From contig NZ_JAEKEL010000002.1 in the NCBI RefSeq assembly GCF_016651105.1, forward strand, positions 888,501 to 952,500: a stretch of 64,000 bases of DNA, read 5' to 3'. How positions within the stretch are numbered: position 1 is the stretch's first letter; every line of letters starts with the position of its first letter. The notes beneath the pieces were generated by a model. That model was not told the DNA's origin. It did not search any database and saw only the letters and a list, made by a program, of their open reading frames with translations. Source of the stretch: Pseudomonas sp. TH15 (GTDB lineage: Bacteria; Pseudomonadota; Gammaproteobacteria; Pseudomonadales; Pseudomonadaceae). The position numbers and the translations under genes were made by a program. Of the stretch, positions 24,216 through 32,814 are shown piece after piece.

Positions 24216-25027
24216 ACAGCGCCCTCTACAGCGGCTGGATCGCCCATCGGCGGTTTGCGCCCAGACGCCACGAATTCCGCTACCGGATCGGCCTGCTGTA
24301 CCTGGACCTCGATGAACAGGACGCCGTGCGCGGGTTGTCGCCGTTGTCGGGCAGCAGTCGTTTTGCACCGTTCTCGTTTCGCGAGAGCGACTATTTGAAA
24401 GCCTTTACCGGCACCGGCATGCGTTTGATCGACGCGGTACGCCAGCAGGTCGGCCAAGCGATCGGCCATGCGCCCCAAGGCTCGATCTGCCTGCTGACCC
24501 AGGCCCGCAGCTGGGGCCTGTCGTTCAACCCGGTGAGTTTTTTCTATTGCCACGAAGCCGATGGCCAACTGGCGGCGATTCTCTGCGAAGTCACCAACAC
24601 CCCGTGGCGCGAGCGTTATCACTACGTGTTGCCGGCCAAGGCCCCCGTGGACTTGCAGGACTTCCACCAGCACTTCGCCGTGGCCAAGGCCTTTGATGTG
24701 TCGCCGTTTTTGCCGCGGGATCTCGAATACCGTATGAGTTTCAGCCCCGCCGCGCAAAAGCTCGGTGTGCACATGGCTGACTGGCAGGGCGAACTGAAAC
24801 TGTTCGACGCCACGCTCAGCCTGCAACGCGAAACCCTGAATCGCGACAGCCTGCACCGTTACTTGCGGCGTTTCCCCTGGATGACCGCGAAAACCTGCCT
24901 GGCGATCTATTGGCAAGCCATTCGCCTGTTGCTCAAGCGCGCACCGATTTTTGCTCATCAGGCTGCCGATGGCAGCTTTCAAACCGCCATCGTTCCCCCA
25001 AAGGATCGCCGCCATGAAATCCTCTAG
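24212..25027 (+). CDS. DUF1365 domain-containing protein
   Basis: A 271-residue protein starting at GTG 24212, with the DUF1365 signatures AHRRFAPRRHEFRYRIGLLY, LTQARSWGLSFNPVSFFYCH and EVTNTPWRERYHYVLP. The family accompanies CFA-type methyltransferases and flavoproteins in many bacteria. In Rhodobacter, members of the equivalent cluster are needed for unusual fatty acids in singlet-oxygen stress (from memory). No catalytic mechanism is established. It overlaps the next gene by 14 bases. Confidence 0.9.
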   Translation: MNSALYSGWIAHRRFAPRRHEFRYRIGLLYLDLDEQDAVRGLSPLSGSSRFAPFSFRESDYLKAFTGTGMRLIDAVRQQVGQAIGHAPQGSICLLTQARSWGLSFNPVSFFYCHEADGQLAAILCEVTNTPWRERYHYVLPAKAPVDLQDFHQHFAVAKAFDVSPFLPRDLEYRMSFSPAAQKLGVHMADWQGELKLFDATLSLQRETLNRDSLHRYLRRFPWMTAKTCLAIYWQAIRLLLKRAPIFAHQAADGSFQTAIVPPKDRRHEIL

Positions 25028-26285
25028 CATTTCGGCCAAAGCCAACCTGCTCAGCACCAACGGCCTGTCCGGCTCGCTGTTGCGGCGGGGCGTGCTGCGC
25101 CAACTGGCGCACCTCAAACATGGGCAACTGGTGGTGGTCGAGGACGGCGAACGGCATGTATTCGGCACGACCGGCGATCATCTGCTGGGGGAGATCCATA
25201 TCCTTGATGCGTCAGTCTGGGGCCTGGTGGCGAGCAACGGTTCGATCGGTGCCGGTGAAGCATTCATTCACGGTTACTGGAGCTCGCCCGATCTGACGGC
25301 GGTGGTCCGGGTGTTCGTCAGCAACCTTGAAGTGCTCGATGCCTTGGAAGGTGGCCTGGCCAGACTCAGCCGGCCATTCGTGCAAGGGCTGCATTGGCTG
25401 AACCGCAATTCGCGCAAGGGTTCGCAGAAAAATATCGCGGCCCACTACGACCTGGGCAACGACCTGTTTGAGCAGTTTCTCGACCCAACGATGATGTATT
25501 CGGCGGCGCAGTTCCTCACGCCCGAAGACAGCCTTGAGCAGGCGCAACTGAACAAACTGGAGCGAATCTGCCAGAAACTCGCCCTGCAACCCAGTGACCA
25601 TTTGCTGGAAATCGGTACCGGTTGGGGCAGTATGGCGCTTTACGCGGCGCAACATTACGGCTGTAAAGTCACCACCACTACGCTCTCCAAAGAGCAGTAC
25701 ACCTTCACCGCCCAGCGGATCGAAGCACTTGGCCTGCAAGATCGGGTGACGTTGCTGCTCTCGGATTACCGAGACCTCACCGGGCAGTACGACAAACTGG
25801 TGTCGATCGAGATGATCGAAGCCGTCGGCCATCGCTTCCTGCCGACCTACTTCAAGCAATGCGCGCAGTTGCTCAAGAGCAACGGTTTGATGCTGTTGCA
25901 GGCGATCACCATCCGCGAGCAGCGCTACGAACAAGCCAAGACCCATGTCGATTTCATCCAGCGCTACATTTTCCCCGGTGGTGCCTTGCCCAGCGTGCAG
26001 AAGATGCTGGAGATCGTCAGCCGAGATACCGACATGAACCTGCTGCACATGGAGGATTTCGGCCTGCACTACGCCCGAACCCTGCGCCTGTGGCATGAGA
26101 ACTTTCGCCGCGCCCACGGTCGGCTGGGCGAATTGGGCTACGACGATTATTTCCTGCGGCTGTGGGAGTTTTACCTGTGCTACTGCGAAGGTGGCTTCCT
26201 GGAGCGCACCATCGGCACCGCACAAATGCTGCTGGCCAAACCGGCGGCGATGCCAGCGCCATTGCTCGGCCGTTTCGATGCTTGA
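25014..26285 (+). CDS. CFA-synthase-like SAM-dependent fatty-acyl methyltransferase
   Basis: The 423-residue enzyme matches cyclopropane-fatty-acyl-phospholipid synthase: QKNIAAHYDLGNDLFEQFLD, MMYSAAQF, the SAM motif LEIGTGWGSMALYAA (about 199-213), SIEMIEAVGHRFLPTYF and the late FGLHYARTLRLWHENF. It methylates unsaturated acyl chains of phospholipids. The cluster partners suggest a product other than simple cyclopropane, such as methylated or furan fatty acids; that is inference. ATG 25014 lies inside the DUF1365 gene and yields the normal length. Its end overlaps the DUF2878 gene by eight bases. Confidence 0.9.
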   Translation: MKSSSISAKANLLSTNGLSGSLLRRGVLRQLAHLKHGQLVVVEDGERHVFGTTGDHLLGEIHILDASVWGLVASNGSIGAGEAFIHGYWSSPDLTAVVRVFVSNLEVLDALEGGLARLSRPFVQGLHWLNRNSRKGSQKNIAAHYDLGNDLFEQFLDPTMMYSAAQFLTPEDSLEQAQLNKLERICQKLALQPSDHLLEIGTGWGSMALYAAQHYGCKVTTTTLSKEQYTFTAQRIEALGLQDRVTLLLSDYRDLTGQYDKLVSIEMIEAVGHRFLPTYFKQCAQLLKSNGLMLLQAITIREQRYEQAKTHVDFIQRYIFPGGALPSVQKMLEIVSRDTDMNLLHMEDFGLHYARTLRLWHENFRRAHGRLGELGYDDYFLRLWEFYLCYCEGGFLERTIGTAQMLLAKPAAMPAPLLGRFDA

Positions 26286-26781
26286 ACGTCTGGCCAATGC
26301 CGCGCTGTTTCAGGTCGGCTGGTTTGCCTGCGTGGTGGGCGGCAATAGTCTGTGGCTGTTAGTGGCACTGGCGGCGCTGGTGATTCATCTGCTGTGGATA
26401 AGTCGTTGGGTCGATGAAGGCCGGTTGATCCTCAGCGTGGTGCTGCTGGGCACTACCGTCGACAGTTCGTTGCGCTGGCTGGGGGTGTTCGACTTTACGG
26501 ATGTCGCACCGTTGATTCCGCTGTGGCTGATGCTGCTGTGGGCGCTGCTGGCGACCACTTTGCGCCACTGCTTGCTGTGGAGCGCCAACCCTTGGTGGCT
26601 GGCCAGTCTGTTGGGCGCCGTCGGTGGGCCGCTGTCGTATTACGCCGGCAGCCAACTGGCCGGGGTGCAATTTCCCTACGGCCAGGTACCGACGCTGATT
26701 GGCATCGGCCTGCTCTGGGCGATGCTGTTTCCTACCCTGCACTTCATGGCCCAGCGGCTGGCGGCGGATCACCCCGACTGA
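26278..26781 (+). CDS. DUF2878 membrane protein
   Basis: A 167-residue polytopic membrane protein with about five hydrophobic segments, including FQVGWFACVVGGNSLWLLVA at the start and GPLSYYAGSQLAGV near 120-135. This is the DUF2878 family of the CFA/DUF1365 clusters. The start ATG at 26278 overlaps the preceding stop (ATGCTTGA). The whole gene codes densely in the same frame up to 26781. It is likely an inner-membrane partner of the lipid-modifying enzymes; its activity is unknown. Confidence 0.85.
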   Translation: MLERLANAALFQVGWFACVVGGNSLWLLVALAALVIHLLWISRWVDEGRLILSVVLLGTTVDSSLRWLGVFDFTDVAPLIPLWLMLLWALLATTLRHCLLWSANPWWLASLLGAVGGPLSYYAGSQLAGVQFPYGQVPTLIGIGLLWAMLFPTLHFMAQRLAADHPD

Positions 26782-26834
26782 GCGTCCGTCAGGCCTTTCA
26801 CACAGCATCGGTCGACTGCCTTACACTGCGCCCC

Positions 26835-27140
26835 ATGAAAACCATCCCCCACACGCAAATCGCCGAACCGGCGGTCACTTGCTCGACCTGCTCAGCCTGC
26901 TGTTGCCAGCTCGAAGTCATGCTGATCACCGAAACGGGCGTGCCCGAACGCTTTATCGATACCGATGACTGGGGCGGGGAAGTGATGTTGCGCCTGGATG
27001 ACGGCTGGTGCGCAGCGCTGGATCGCAACACGATGATGTGCACCATCTACGAAAAACGGCCGCTGATCTGCCGGGAATTCGAGACGGGGTCGCCGGAGTG
27101 TATGGAAGAGCGTCAGGGGATTACGTCGGTTTATCGCTGA
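26835..27140 (+). CDS. YkgJ family cysteine cluster protein
   Basis: A 101-residue protein with the zinc/iron-chelating CxxCxxCC pattern (CSTCSACCCQLEV, about 17-29), later DGWCAALDRNTMMCTIYEKR and PLICREFETGSPEC. These blocks are typical of the YkgJ/CxxCxxCC domain. It binds metal or an iron-sulfur centre by inference. It starts 53 bases after the DUF2878 gene; a TTACACT -10-like box in the gap could give it its own promoter, or it may end the operon. A REP pair follows. Confidence 0.85.
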   Translation: MKTIPHTQIAEPAVTCSTCSACCCQLEVMLITETGVPERFIDTDDWGGEVMLRLDDGWCAALDRNTMMCTIYEKRPLICREFETGSPECMEERQGITSVYR

Positions 27141-27163
27141 AAGCGAAATCACCGACGATCTAA

Positions 27164-27253
27164 TGTGGGAGCGGGCTTGCTCGCGAAAGCGGACCGACAG
27201 TCAACGTAAATGTTGAATGTTAAATCGCTTTCGCGAGCAAGCCCGCTCCCACA
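27164..27253. repeat. REP pair (REPIN)
   Basis: Inverted REP copies of the GGGAGCGGGC subtype with AAATGTTGAATGTTAAATCG in the spacer lie between the convergent ykgJ-like gene and pagL. They mark the end of the light-related operon. Confidence 0.9.
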
Positions 27254-27263
27254 TTGACCGCGC

Positions 27264-27782
27264 TTACAACGGCATCGTGTAGTGGAGCGCGTAGCTTTCT
27301 ACACCACCGTTATTACTGTTGATCCCGGCATTGGAATAGTGCGTCGCACGAATCCCGATCTCATGCCCACCGGCAAAGCGCAGCCCGAAACCCAAGCGGT
27401 CTTCGAACTGAAAGGACTCGCCAATGTTGTTGTCTTCAATTTGCGTACGTGAAAACAACGCCACGCCAATCCCCGCCTCGACATACGGTTTGACGTTTTG
27501 CCCGGCAAACTCGTAAACAAGTACCGGCGAGAACGACAGGCTACTGGCAGCGGGAGTCTTGTCGCCCTCCCAATAGGTGTAGGCGCCGCTCCAGTAACCG
27601 GTCACGCGACCGACGTCACTTTGCAGCCAGGTCTTGTCCCAATCGAATTGCAGGCCCAAGCGGTAGGTCATGGTCGAATCGCTGGTCTGGCCGACCCCGA
27701 ACTCCACGCCAGCCGCCTGTGCGGTAATACTTTGCCCCATCAATGCGGTCGCAATCGCGGCCAAACAGAATAGTCGCTTCAT
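27264..27782 (-). CDS. pagL: Lipid A 3-O-deacylase PagL
   Basis: A 172-residue outer-membrane beta-barrel enzyme that removes the 3-O acyl chain from lipid A. A signal peptide ends near AQA (about 23). The active-site residues match P. aeruginosa PagL: His148 and Ser150 in ATHYSNAG, and Glu162 in GGVESYALHY. Alternating beta-strand hydrophobicity and the C-terminal aromatic-rich strand fit a barrel. I chose ATG 27782 because AAAGGA lies about 9 bases upstream; the ATG at 27791 is too close to it. In P. aeruginosa pagL sits next to phr; here the lipid cluster is inserted between them. Confidence 0.9.
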   Translation of the reverse strand: MKRLFCLAAIATALMGQSITAQAAGVEFGVGQTSDSTMTYRLGLQFDWDKTWLQSDVGRVTGYWSGAYTYWEGDKTPAASSLSFSPVLVYEFAGQNVKPYVEAGIGVALFSRTQIEDNNIGESFQFEDRLGFGLRFAGGHEIGIRATHYSNAGINSNNGGVESYALHYTMPL

Positions 27783-27902
27783 TAGAAACATCCTTTTCCG
27801 AACGATTTCGTGTGGTTTTTTTTGTAGCTCACAGACTCAGCTATAGAAGTTGACGCTTAATTAGAAGTTCACCCCAATTACTCGTTTGCCCCAGCATCTT
27901 CT

Positions 27903-28694
27903 CTAACAGTCGAAGCTTCGCACAACGCCAGACGAATTCCACAGTACCGGCAAGATATTTCTGAAATGTTCCGGTTCGGCACTGGTCCAGAACTGCGCGG
28001 CACGAGCAGGTCCCTCAGCGAGCAATTGCCCCTCGGCCAACAGACGTTGCAGTTGCCGCGCAACAGCGGCGCCAGTATCGATCAGGCTGATGTGCTCCGG
28101 AATCATCTGCTTAAGCAACGGCTTTAGAAAGGGGTAATGCGTGCAGCCAAGAATTAGTGTGTCGGCGCCGGCGGCCAACAACGGTTCGACATAGCCTTGA
28201 AGCAACTGACGCAGGGCCGCGCTGTGCAAGTCGCCGCTTTCAATCAGCTCTACCAGGCCTGGGCATGGCTGGGTGATGACGCGCACATCGGCGGCAAACC
28301 GGTCGAGCAACGCAGCGAACTTGGCGCTCTGCAAGGTGCCGGTTGTAGCCAAAACACCGACCACACCACTGCGGGTGGCCGCAGCGGCCGGTTTGACCGC
28401 AGGCTCCATTCCGACGATGGGCCATTCGGGATAATCGCGACGCAAATTGGCGACGCCGGCCACGGTGGCCGTGTTACAGGCCAGCACCAGCGCCTTGGCG
28501 CCCTGCTGCCGAAAAAAGTCGGCGATCACGCTGCAGCGCTGCTGGATGAATTCCGGGGTTTTCTCGCCGTAGGGAATATTCCCGCAGTCGGCGACATACA
28601 ACAGCGACTCGTTGGGCAGCAAACGCTGGATCTCGGCCACCACCGAAAGCCCACCGACGCCGGAGTCGAGCACGCCAATCGGCGCTTCACGCAT
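27903..28694 (-). CDS. murI: Glutamate racemase
   Basis: The 263-residue cytoplasmic enzyme makes D-glutamate for peptidoglycan. The two catalytic Cys lie in LVLACNTATVAG and LGCTHYPFLKPLL, with Asp/Ser of VLDSGVGGLSVV near the N-terminus. ATG 28694 gives the normal MurI start; the frame open to 28766 overlaps the moeB gene and is not conserved-looking. Its start overlaps the moeB end by 8 bases. It is the last gene of the hemA-prfA-prmC-moeB-murI unit. Confidence 0.95.
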   Translation of the reverse strand: MREAPIGVLDSGVGGLSVVAEIQRLLPNESLLYVADCGNIPYGEKTPEFIQQRCSVIADFFRQQGAKALVLACNTATVAGVANLRRDYPEWPIVGMEPAVKPAAAATRSGVVGVLATTGTLQSAKFAALLDRFAADVRVITQPCPGLVELIESGDLHSAALRQLLQGYVEPLLAAGADTLILGCTHYPFLKPLLKQMIPEHISLIDTGAAVARQLQRLLAEGQLLAEGPARAAQFWTSAEPEHFRNILPVLWNSSGVVRSFDC

Positions 28695-29442
28695 GGGCTG
28701 GCCCACAAACGCTGCAACCCGGATCACGCTTGACCCGCAACTCACGGAAACGTGTGCCCAAGGCATCGATCAACAACAAGCGACCTACCAGCGGCTCACC
28801 GAAACCGGCCAGCAACTTGAGTGCTTCGAGGGCCTGCAGGCTGCCGACCAGCCCCACCAGCGGGCCAATGACCCCGGCTTCGCTGCAGGTCAGTTCGGCT
28901 TCGCTGCCGTGACCATATAAGCAGTGGTAGCACGGACTCTCCGGACGCCGCGGGTCAAACACCGACAACTGCCCTTCCAGACGAATCGCCGCGCCACTGA
29001 CCAGCGGTTTACCAGCAGCCACACACGCGGCGTTGACCGCCTCGCGGGTGGAGAAATTGTCGGAGCAGTCGAGCACCAGATCCACCGCTGCAACCGCAGC
29101 GGCCAGGGAATCTTCGTCCAGCGCCGCACGATGGGCGACCAGTTGAATCTCAGGATTGATCGCGCTCAAACGGCGGATCGCCGAATCGACCTTGCTCGTG
29201 CCAACGCTGTCAGTGTCGTGAATGATCTGGCGTTGCAGATTGGTCAGGTCGACCGTGTCGAAGTCCGCCAGATGCAGCTCACCGACCCCCGCCGCCGCCA
29301 GGTACAGCGCGACTGGCGAACCCAGGCCACCGAGACCGACGATCAGCACACGGCTTTGTTTGAGCCGCAACTGACCGTCGATGTCGACGTGTTGCAACAG
29401 AATCTGCCGGCTGTAGCGCAACAATTCCTGATCATTCAGCAC
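28687..29442 (-). CDS. moeB: MoeB/HesA/ThiF-type adenylyltransferase
   Basis: A 251-residue E1-like enzyme that adenylates the C-terminal Gly of a sulfur-carrier protein such as MoaD or ThiS. The ATP site VLIVGLGGLGSPVALYLA (about 33-50), the RxxxQ-type TNLQRQIIHD region, CSDNFSTR and the zinc Cys pairs CYHC and CSVC are present. The annotation as MoeB (molybdopterin synthase adenylyltransferase) follows the PA4663 context; a ThiF role cannot be excluded. It overlaps prmC by seven bases and murI by eight. Confidence 0.9.
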   Translation of the reverse strand: MLNDQELLRYSRQILLQHVDIDGQLRLKQSRVLIVGLGGLGSPVALYLAAAGVGELHLADFDTVDLTNLQRQIIHDTDSVGTSKVDSAIRRLSAINPEIQLVAHRAALDEDSLAAAVAAVDLVLDCSDNFSTREAVNAACVAAGKPLVSGAAIRLEGQLSVFDPRRPESPCYHCLYGHGSEAELTCSEAGVIGPLVGLVGSLQALEALKLLAGFGEPLVGRLLLIDALGTRFRELRVKRDPGCSVCGPAHA

Positions 29443-30266
29443 GGCAGGCGCCCCAGGCTGATCCGTTCGTGACCGCCCAGATCGGTGCGACTGTGGACTT
29501 CTTCAAAACCACGAGACAGCAGCAAATCACGCACCGCGTCGGCTTGGTCGTAACCGTGTTCCAGCATCAACCAGCCACCGGCTTCAAGGTAGTCCGGTGC
29601 CTGGGCGACGATCAAACGCAGATCGTCAAGCCCGTCGACACCGGCGACCAAGGCACTGGCCGGTTCAAAACGCACGTCACCTTCCACCAGATGCGGATCG
29701 GCGGACGCAATGTACGGCGGGTTGCTGATGATCAGCTCAAAGCGCTGACCTTCCAGGGCGCTGAACCAATGACTGCTCAGCACCGTGGCGTTGTTGAGGT
29801 GCAGACGCTGGCGATTGCGCTCGGCCAATGCCACGGCTTCGAGTACACGGTCGACAGCGGTAACCTTCCAGGCCGGACGCTCGCTGGCCAGGGCCAACGC
29901 GATCGCGCCACTGCCAGTGCCGAGGTCGAGGACCAAGGCTTGTGTCGCGGGTAAAAGCTCCAGCGCAGCTTCCACCAGCAATTCGGTGTCCGGGCGCGGG
30001 ATCAGCGTGTGCGGCGCAACTTCCAGATCAAGCTTCCAGAAACCTTGCTGCCCCAGAATGTAAGCCACCGGCTCACCGCCGCGACGACGCTGCAAATAGC
30101 TGGCAAACATCAACGCCGCTTCGCTCGGCACGATGCGCTCGGGCCAGGTGTGCAGGAAGCTGCGGGACTTGCCCAAGGCAGCGGCCAGCAACAATTCGGC
30201 ATCCAGGCGCGCCGTCGGCGAGTCGGGGAGTTCGGCAGCACGCAACAAACTGGCAATGATCGTCAT
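29436..30266 (-). CDS. prmC: Release factor glutamine methyltransferase
   Basis: The 276-residue SAM enzyme N5-methylates the Gln of the GGQ motif in release factors. The catalytic NPPY is in ELIISNPPYIASAD, and SAM binding is via VLDLGTGSGAIALALA. Its position immediately after prfA, starting one base past the prfA stop, pairs the modifying enzyme with its substrate, as in most bacteria. Length and the N-terminal helical domain (SRSFLHTWPERIVP region) are normal. Confidence 0.96.
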   Translation of the reverse strand: MTIIASLLRAAELPDSPTARLDAELLLAAALGKSRSFLHTWPERIVPSEAALMFASYLQRRRGGEPVAYILGQQGFWKLDLEVAPHTLIPRPDTELLVEAALELLPATQALVLDLGTGSGAIALALASERPAWKVTAVDRVLEAVALAERNRQRLHLNNATVLSSHWFSALEGQRFELIISNPPYIASADPHLVEGDVRFEPASALVAGVDGLDDLRLIVAQAPDYLEAGGWLMLEHGYDQADAVRDLLLSRGFEEVHSRTDLGGHERISLGRLPC

Positions 30267-31349
30267 TTACTCACCTATCGCCGCCAATTGGTCGGCCTGG
30301 TACTCGGCCAACAACGGCTCGATCACTGCATCGACGCCACCGGCGAGGATTTCGTCGAGGGAATACAGCGTCAGGTTGACCCGATGGTCGGTGACCCGGC
30401 CCTGGGCAAAGTTGTAGGTGCGGATCCGCTCGGAGCGATCACCGGAACCTACCAGCAGCTTACGCTCGCTGGCGATGGCATTCGCGGCGGCGCTGGTCTG
30501 CTGGTCGTTAAGCTTGGCCGACAGCCAGGACATCGCCCGGGCGCGGTTCTTGTGCTGGGAGCGTTCTTCCTGGCACTCGACGACAATACCGGTCGGCAAG
30601 TGCGTGATGCGGATTGCCGAGTCGGTTTTGTTGACGTGCTGACCGCCGGCGCCGGAGGATTTGTAGGTGTCGACCCGCAAGTCCGACGGATTGATCTCGA
30701 TCGCTTCCTGCTCGTCCGGCTCTGGTAACACCGCCACGGTGCAAGCCGAGGTGTGAATGCGGCCCTGGGATTCGGTGGCCGGCACCCGTTGTACACGGTG
30801 CGCGCCGGATTCGAATTTCAGCTTGCCGTAGACATTCTCGCCTTCGACCCGGGCAATGACTTCTTTAAAGCCGCCGTGCTCGCCGATGTTCTCCGAGAGA
30901 ATCTCCACCCGCCAGCCACGCCGCTCGGCGTAACGCGAATACATGCGGAACAGGTCGCCGGAGAAAATCGCCGCTTCGTCACCACCGGTGCCGGCACGAA
31001 TTTCGAGGAACACGTTGCGCCCGTCGTTCGGGTCCTTGGGCAGCAACATGCGTTGCAGCCGGGATTCGATTTCGATCAGTTGCTCTTTGGCTTCGCGGAC
31101 TTCTTCCACGGCCATTTCGCGCATGTCCGGATCGCTGTCCTTGAGCAGTGCCTGAGCGCCTTCGAGGTCGCCTTGCACTTTGAGCAGCTGTTTATAGGTT
31201 TGGACAATCGGCTCGACTTCCGCGTATTCCTTGGAATAGGCGCGGAATTTGTTCTGATCGGAAATGACTTCGCCATCGCCAAGCAGAGCGGTCAATTCCT
31301 CGAAACGGTCCTGGAGGATGTCCAGCTTATTGAGCAGTGACGCTTTCAT
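30267..31349 (-). CDS. prfA: Peptide chain release factor 1
   Basis: The 360-residue factor terminates translation at UAA and UAG. The GGQ loop is SSGAGGQHVNKTDSAIRITH, and the stop-codon-reading tripeptide PAT lies in RVPATESQGRIH. Length is standard. The start overlaps the hemA stop by four bases, so termination factor and heme synthesis genes are translationally coupled. The following prmC methylates the GGQ glutamine. Confidence 0.98.
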   Translation of the reverse strand: MKASLLNKLDILQDRFEELTALLGDGEVISDQNKFRAYSKEYAEVEPIVQTYKQLLKVQGDLEGAQALLKDSDPDMREMAVEEVREAKEQLIEIESRLQRMLLPKDPNDGRNVFLEIRAGTGGDEAAIFSGDLFRMYSRYAERRGWRVEILSENIGEHGGFKEVIARVEGENVYGKLKFESGAHRVQRVPATESQGRIHTSACTVAVLPEPDEQEAIEINPSDLRVDTYKSSGAGGQHVNKTDSAIRITHLPTGIVVECQEERSQHKNRARAMSWLSAKLNDQQTSAAANAIASERKLLVGSGDRSERIRTYNFAQGRVTDHRVNLTLYSLDEILAGGVDAVIEPLLAEYQADQLAAIGE

Positions 31350-32632
31350 TGCGGTTTTTTATCCGAGCTATCCGACGAGCCCTCACCGAGGGCAAAGAGT
31401 TCCTGGGCCATGGCCAGCGCATCGAGGCGGCCTTCGGCAGTCAACTTTTTCAACTGCACGCTAGGCGCGTGCAACAGTTTGTTGGTCAGCCCACGGGCCA
31501 GTTGCACCAGCACGTCTTCGGCGCTGCTACCGTTGGCCAGCATGCGCTGGGCCTTTTGCAATTCTTCGTCACGCATGCGCTCGCTTTGCTGACGATAAGC
31601 CTTGAGCACATCTACCGCCGCCAGTTCGCGCAGGCGAACCATAAAGTCATCGGCGCCGATCGAGACCATCTCTTCCGCCGCTTGGGCAGCGCCTTGTCGG
31701 CTCTTGAGATTTTCAGCGACCACTTCGTGGAGATCGTCGACGCTGTACAGGTAAACGTCGTCGAGTTCGCCGACTTCAGGCTCGATATCCCGAGGGACGG
31801 CGATATCCACCATGAAGATCGGTTTGTGCTTGCGCAGTTTCAGGGCACTTTCCACCGCGCCCTTGCCCAGGATCGGCAACTGGCTGGCGGTGGAGCTGAT
31901 GACGATGTCGCTGCGCACCAGTTCGGCCGGGATGTCCGAGAGCAGCACGGCGTGGGCGCCAAACTGTTCGGCGAGAATACTCGCGCGTTCCAGCGTCCGG
32001 TTGGCGACGACGATGCGCTTCACCCCCAGCTCGTGCAGATGACGGGCGACCAGGGTAATGGTCTCGCCTGCGCCGATCAGCAAGGCCTGGCTGCGTTGCA
32101 AGTCGCTGAAAATCTGTTTCGCCAGACTGACCGCGGCAAACGCCACGGACACCGGGTTTTCGCCGATGGCCGTATCAGTACGCACTTGTTTGGCCGCGTT
32201 GAACGTGGCCTGGAACAAGCGACCGAGCAGCGGGCCGATGGTGCCGGCCTCACGCGCCACGGCGTAGGCCGATTTCATCTGGCCGAGAATCTGCGGCTCG
32301 CCCAACACCAGCGAATCGAGCCCGGAGGCGACCCGCATCATGTGACGAACTGCCGCATCATCTTCGTGCACATAAGCGCACGCACGCAGCTCTTCGAGGC
32401 TTAAATGATGATAATCAGCCAGCCAGCGCAAGATGACGTCCGCCGAAAGGTGATCCTGCTCTATATAAAGTTCACTGCGATTGCAGGTGGAGAGGATCGC
32501 AGCTTCGCGGCTGTCAGTGAGTCGGCAGAGCTGTTGCAAGGCCTCCACCAGTTGCTCAGGAGTAAAGGCCACGCGCTCGCGGACGTCTACTGAAGCAGTC
32601 TTGTGGTTAATACCGAGTGCAAGAAAGGCCAT
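31346..32632 (-). CDS. hemA: Glutamyl-tRNA reductase
   Basis: The 428-residue enzyme reduces Glu-tRNA to glutamate-1-semialdehyde, the first committed step of the C5 heme pathway. The nucleophilic Cys50 is in ILSTCNRSELY, and an NADPH fold follows (ALLIGAGETITLVARHL). It heads the hemA-prfA-prmC-moeB-murI operon. The divergent TPR gene lies about 180 bases away, so both promoters share this interval. Together with hemH, heme synthesis starts and ends within this window. Confidence 0.97.
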   Translation of the reverse strand: MAFLALGINHKTASVDVRERVAFTPEQLVEALQQLCRLTDSREAAILSTCNRSELYIEQDHLSADVILRWLADYHHLSLEELRACAYVHEDDAAVRHMMRVASGLDSLVLGEPQILGQMKSAYAVAREAGTIGPLLGRLFQATFNAAKQVRTDTAIGENPVSVAFAAVSLAKQIFSDLQRSQALLIGAGETITLVARHLHELGVKRIVVANRTLERASILAEQFGAHAVLLSDIPAELVRSDIVISSTASQLPILGKGAVESALKLRKHKPIFMVDIAVPRDIEPEVGELDDVYLYSVDDLHEVVAENLKSRQGAAQAAEEMVSIGADDFMVRLRELAAVDVLKAYRQQSERMRDEELQKAQRMLANGSSAEDVLVQLARGLTNKLLHAPSVQLKKLTAEGRLDALAMAQELFALGEGSSDSSDKKPQ

Positions 32633-32814
32633 TCAAGGTCGCTGATGGTGACGTGAAGCCGGCAATTGTCCTACTTCGACAGAGACAGAACAACTACCGC
32701 TGACTATTGTCCCAATCACCTGCCTCTATAAAGGCACCAACTGAGACTCGGTTATGTTTGGCCGAAGGCTTGTGTCATGATGATCCGACCGCAGGTTAGT
32801 CGTCCTTCTCCTAT

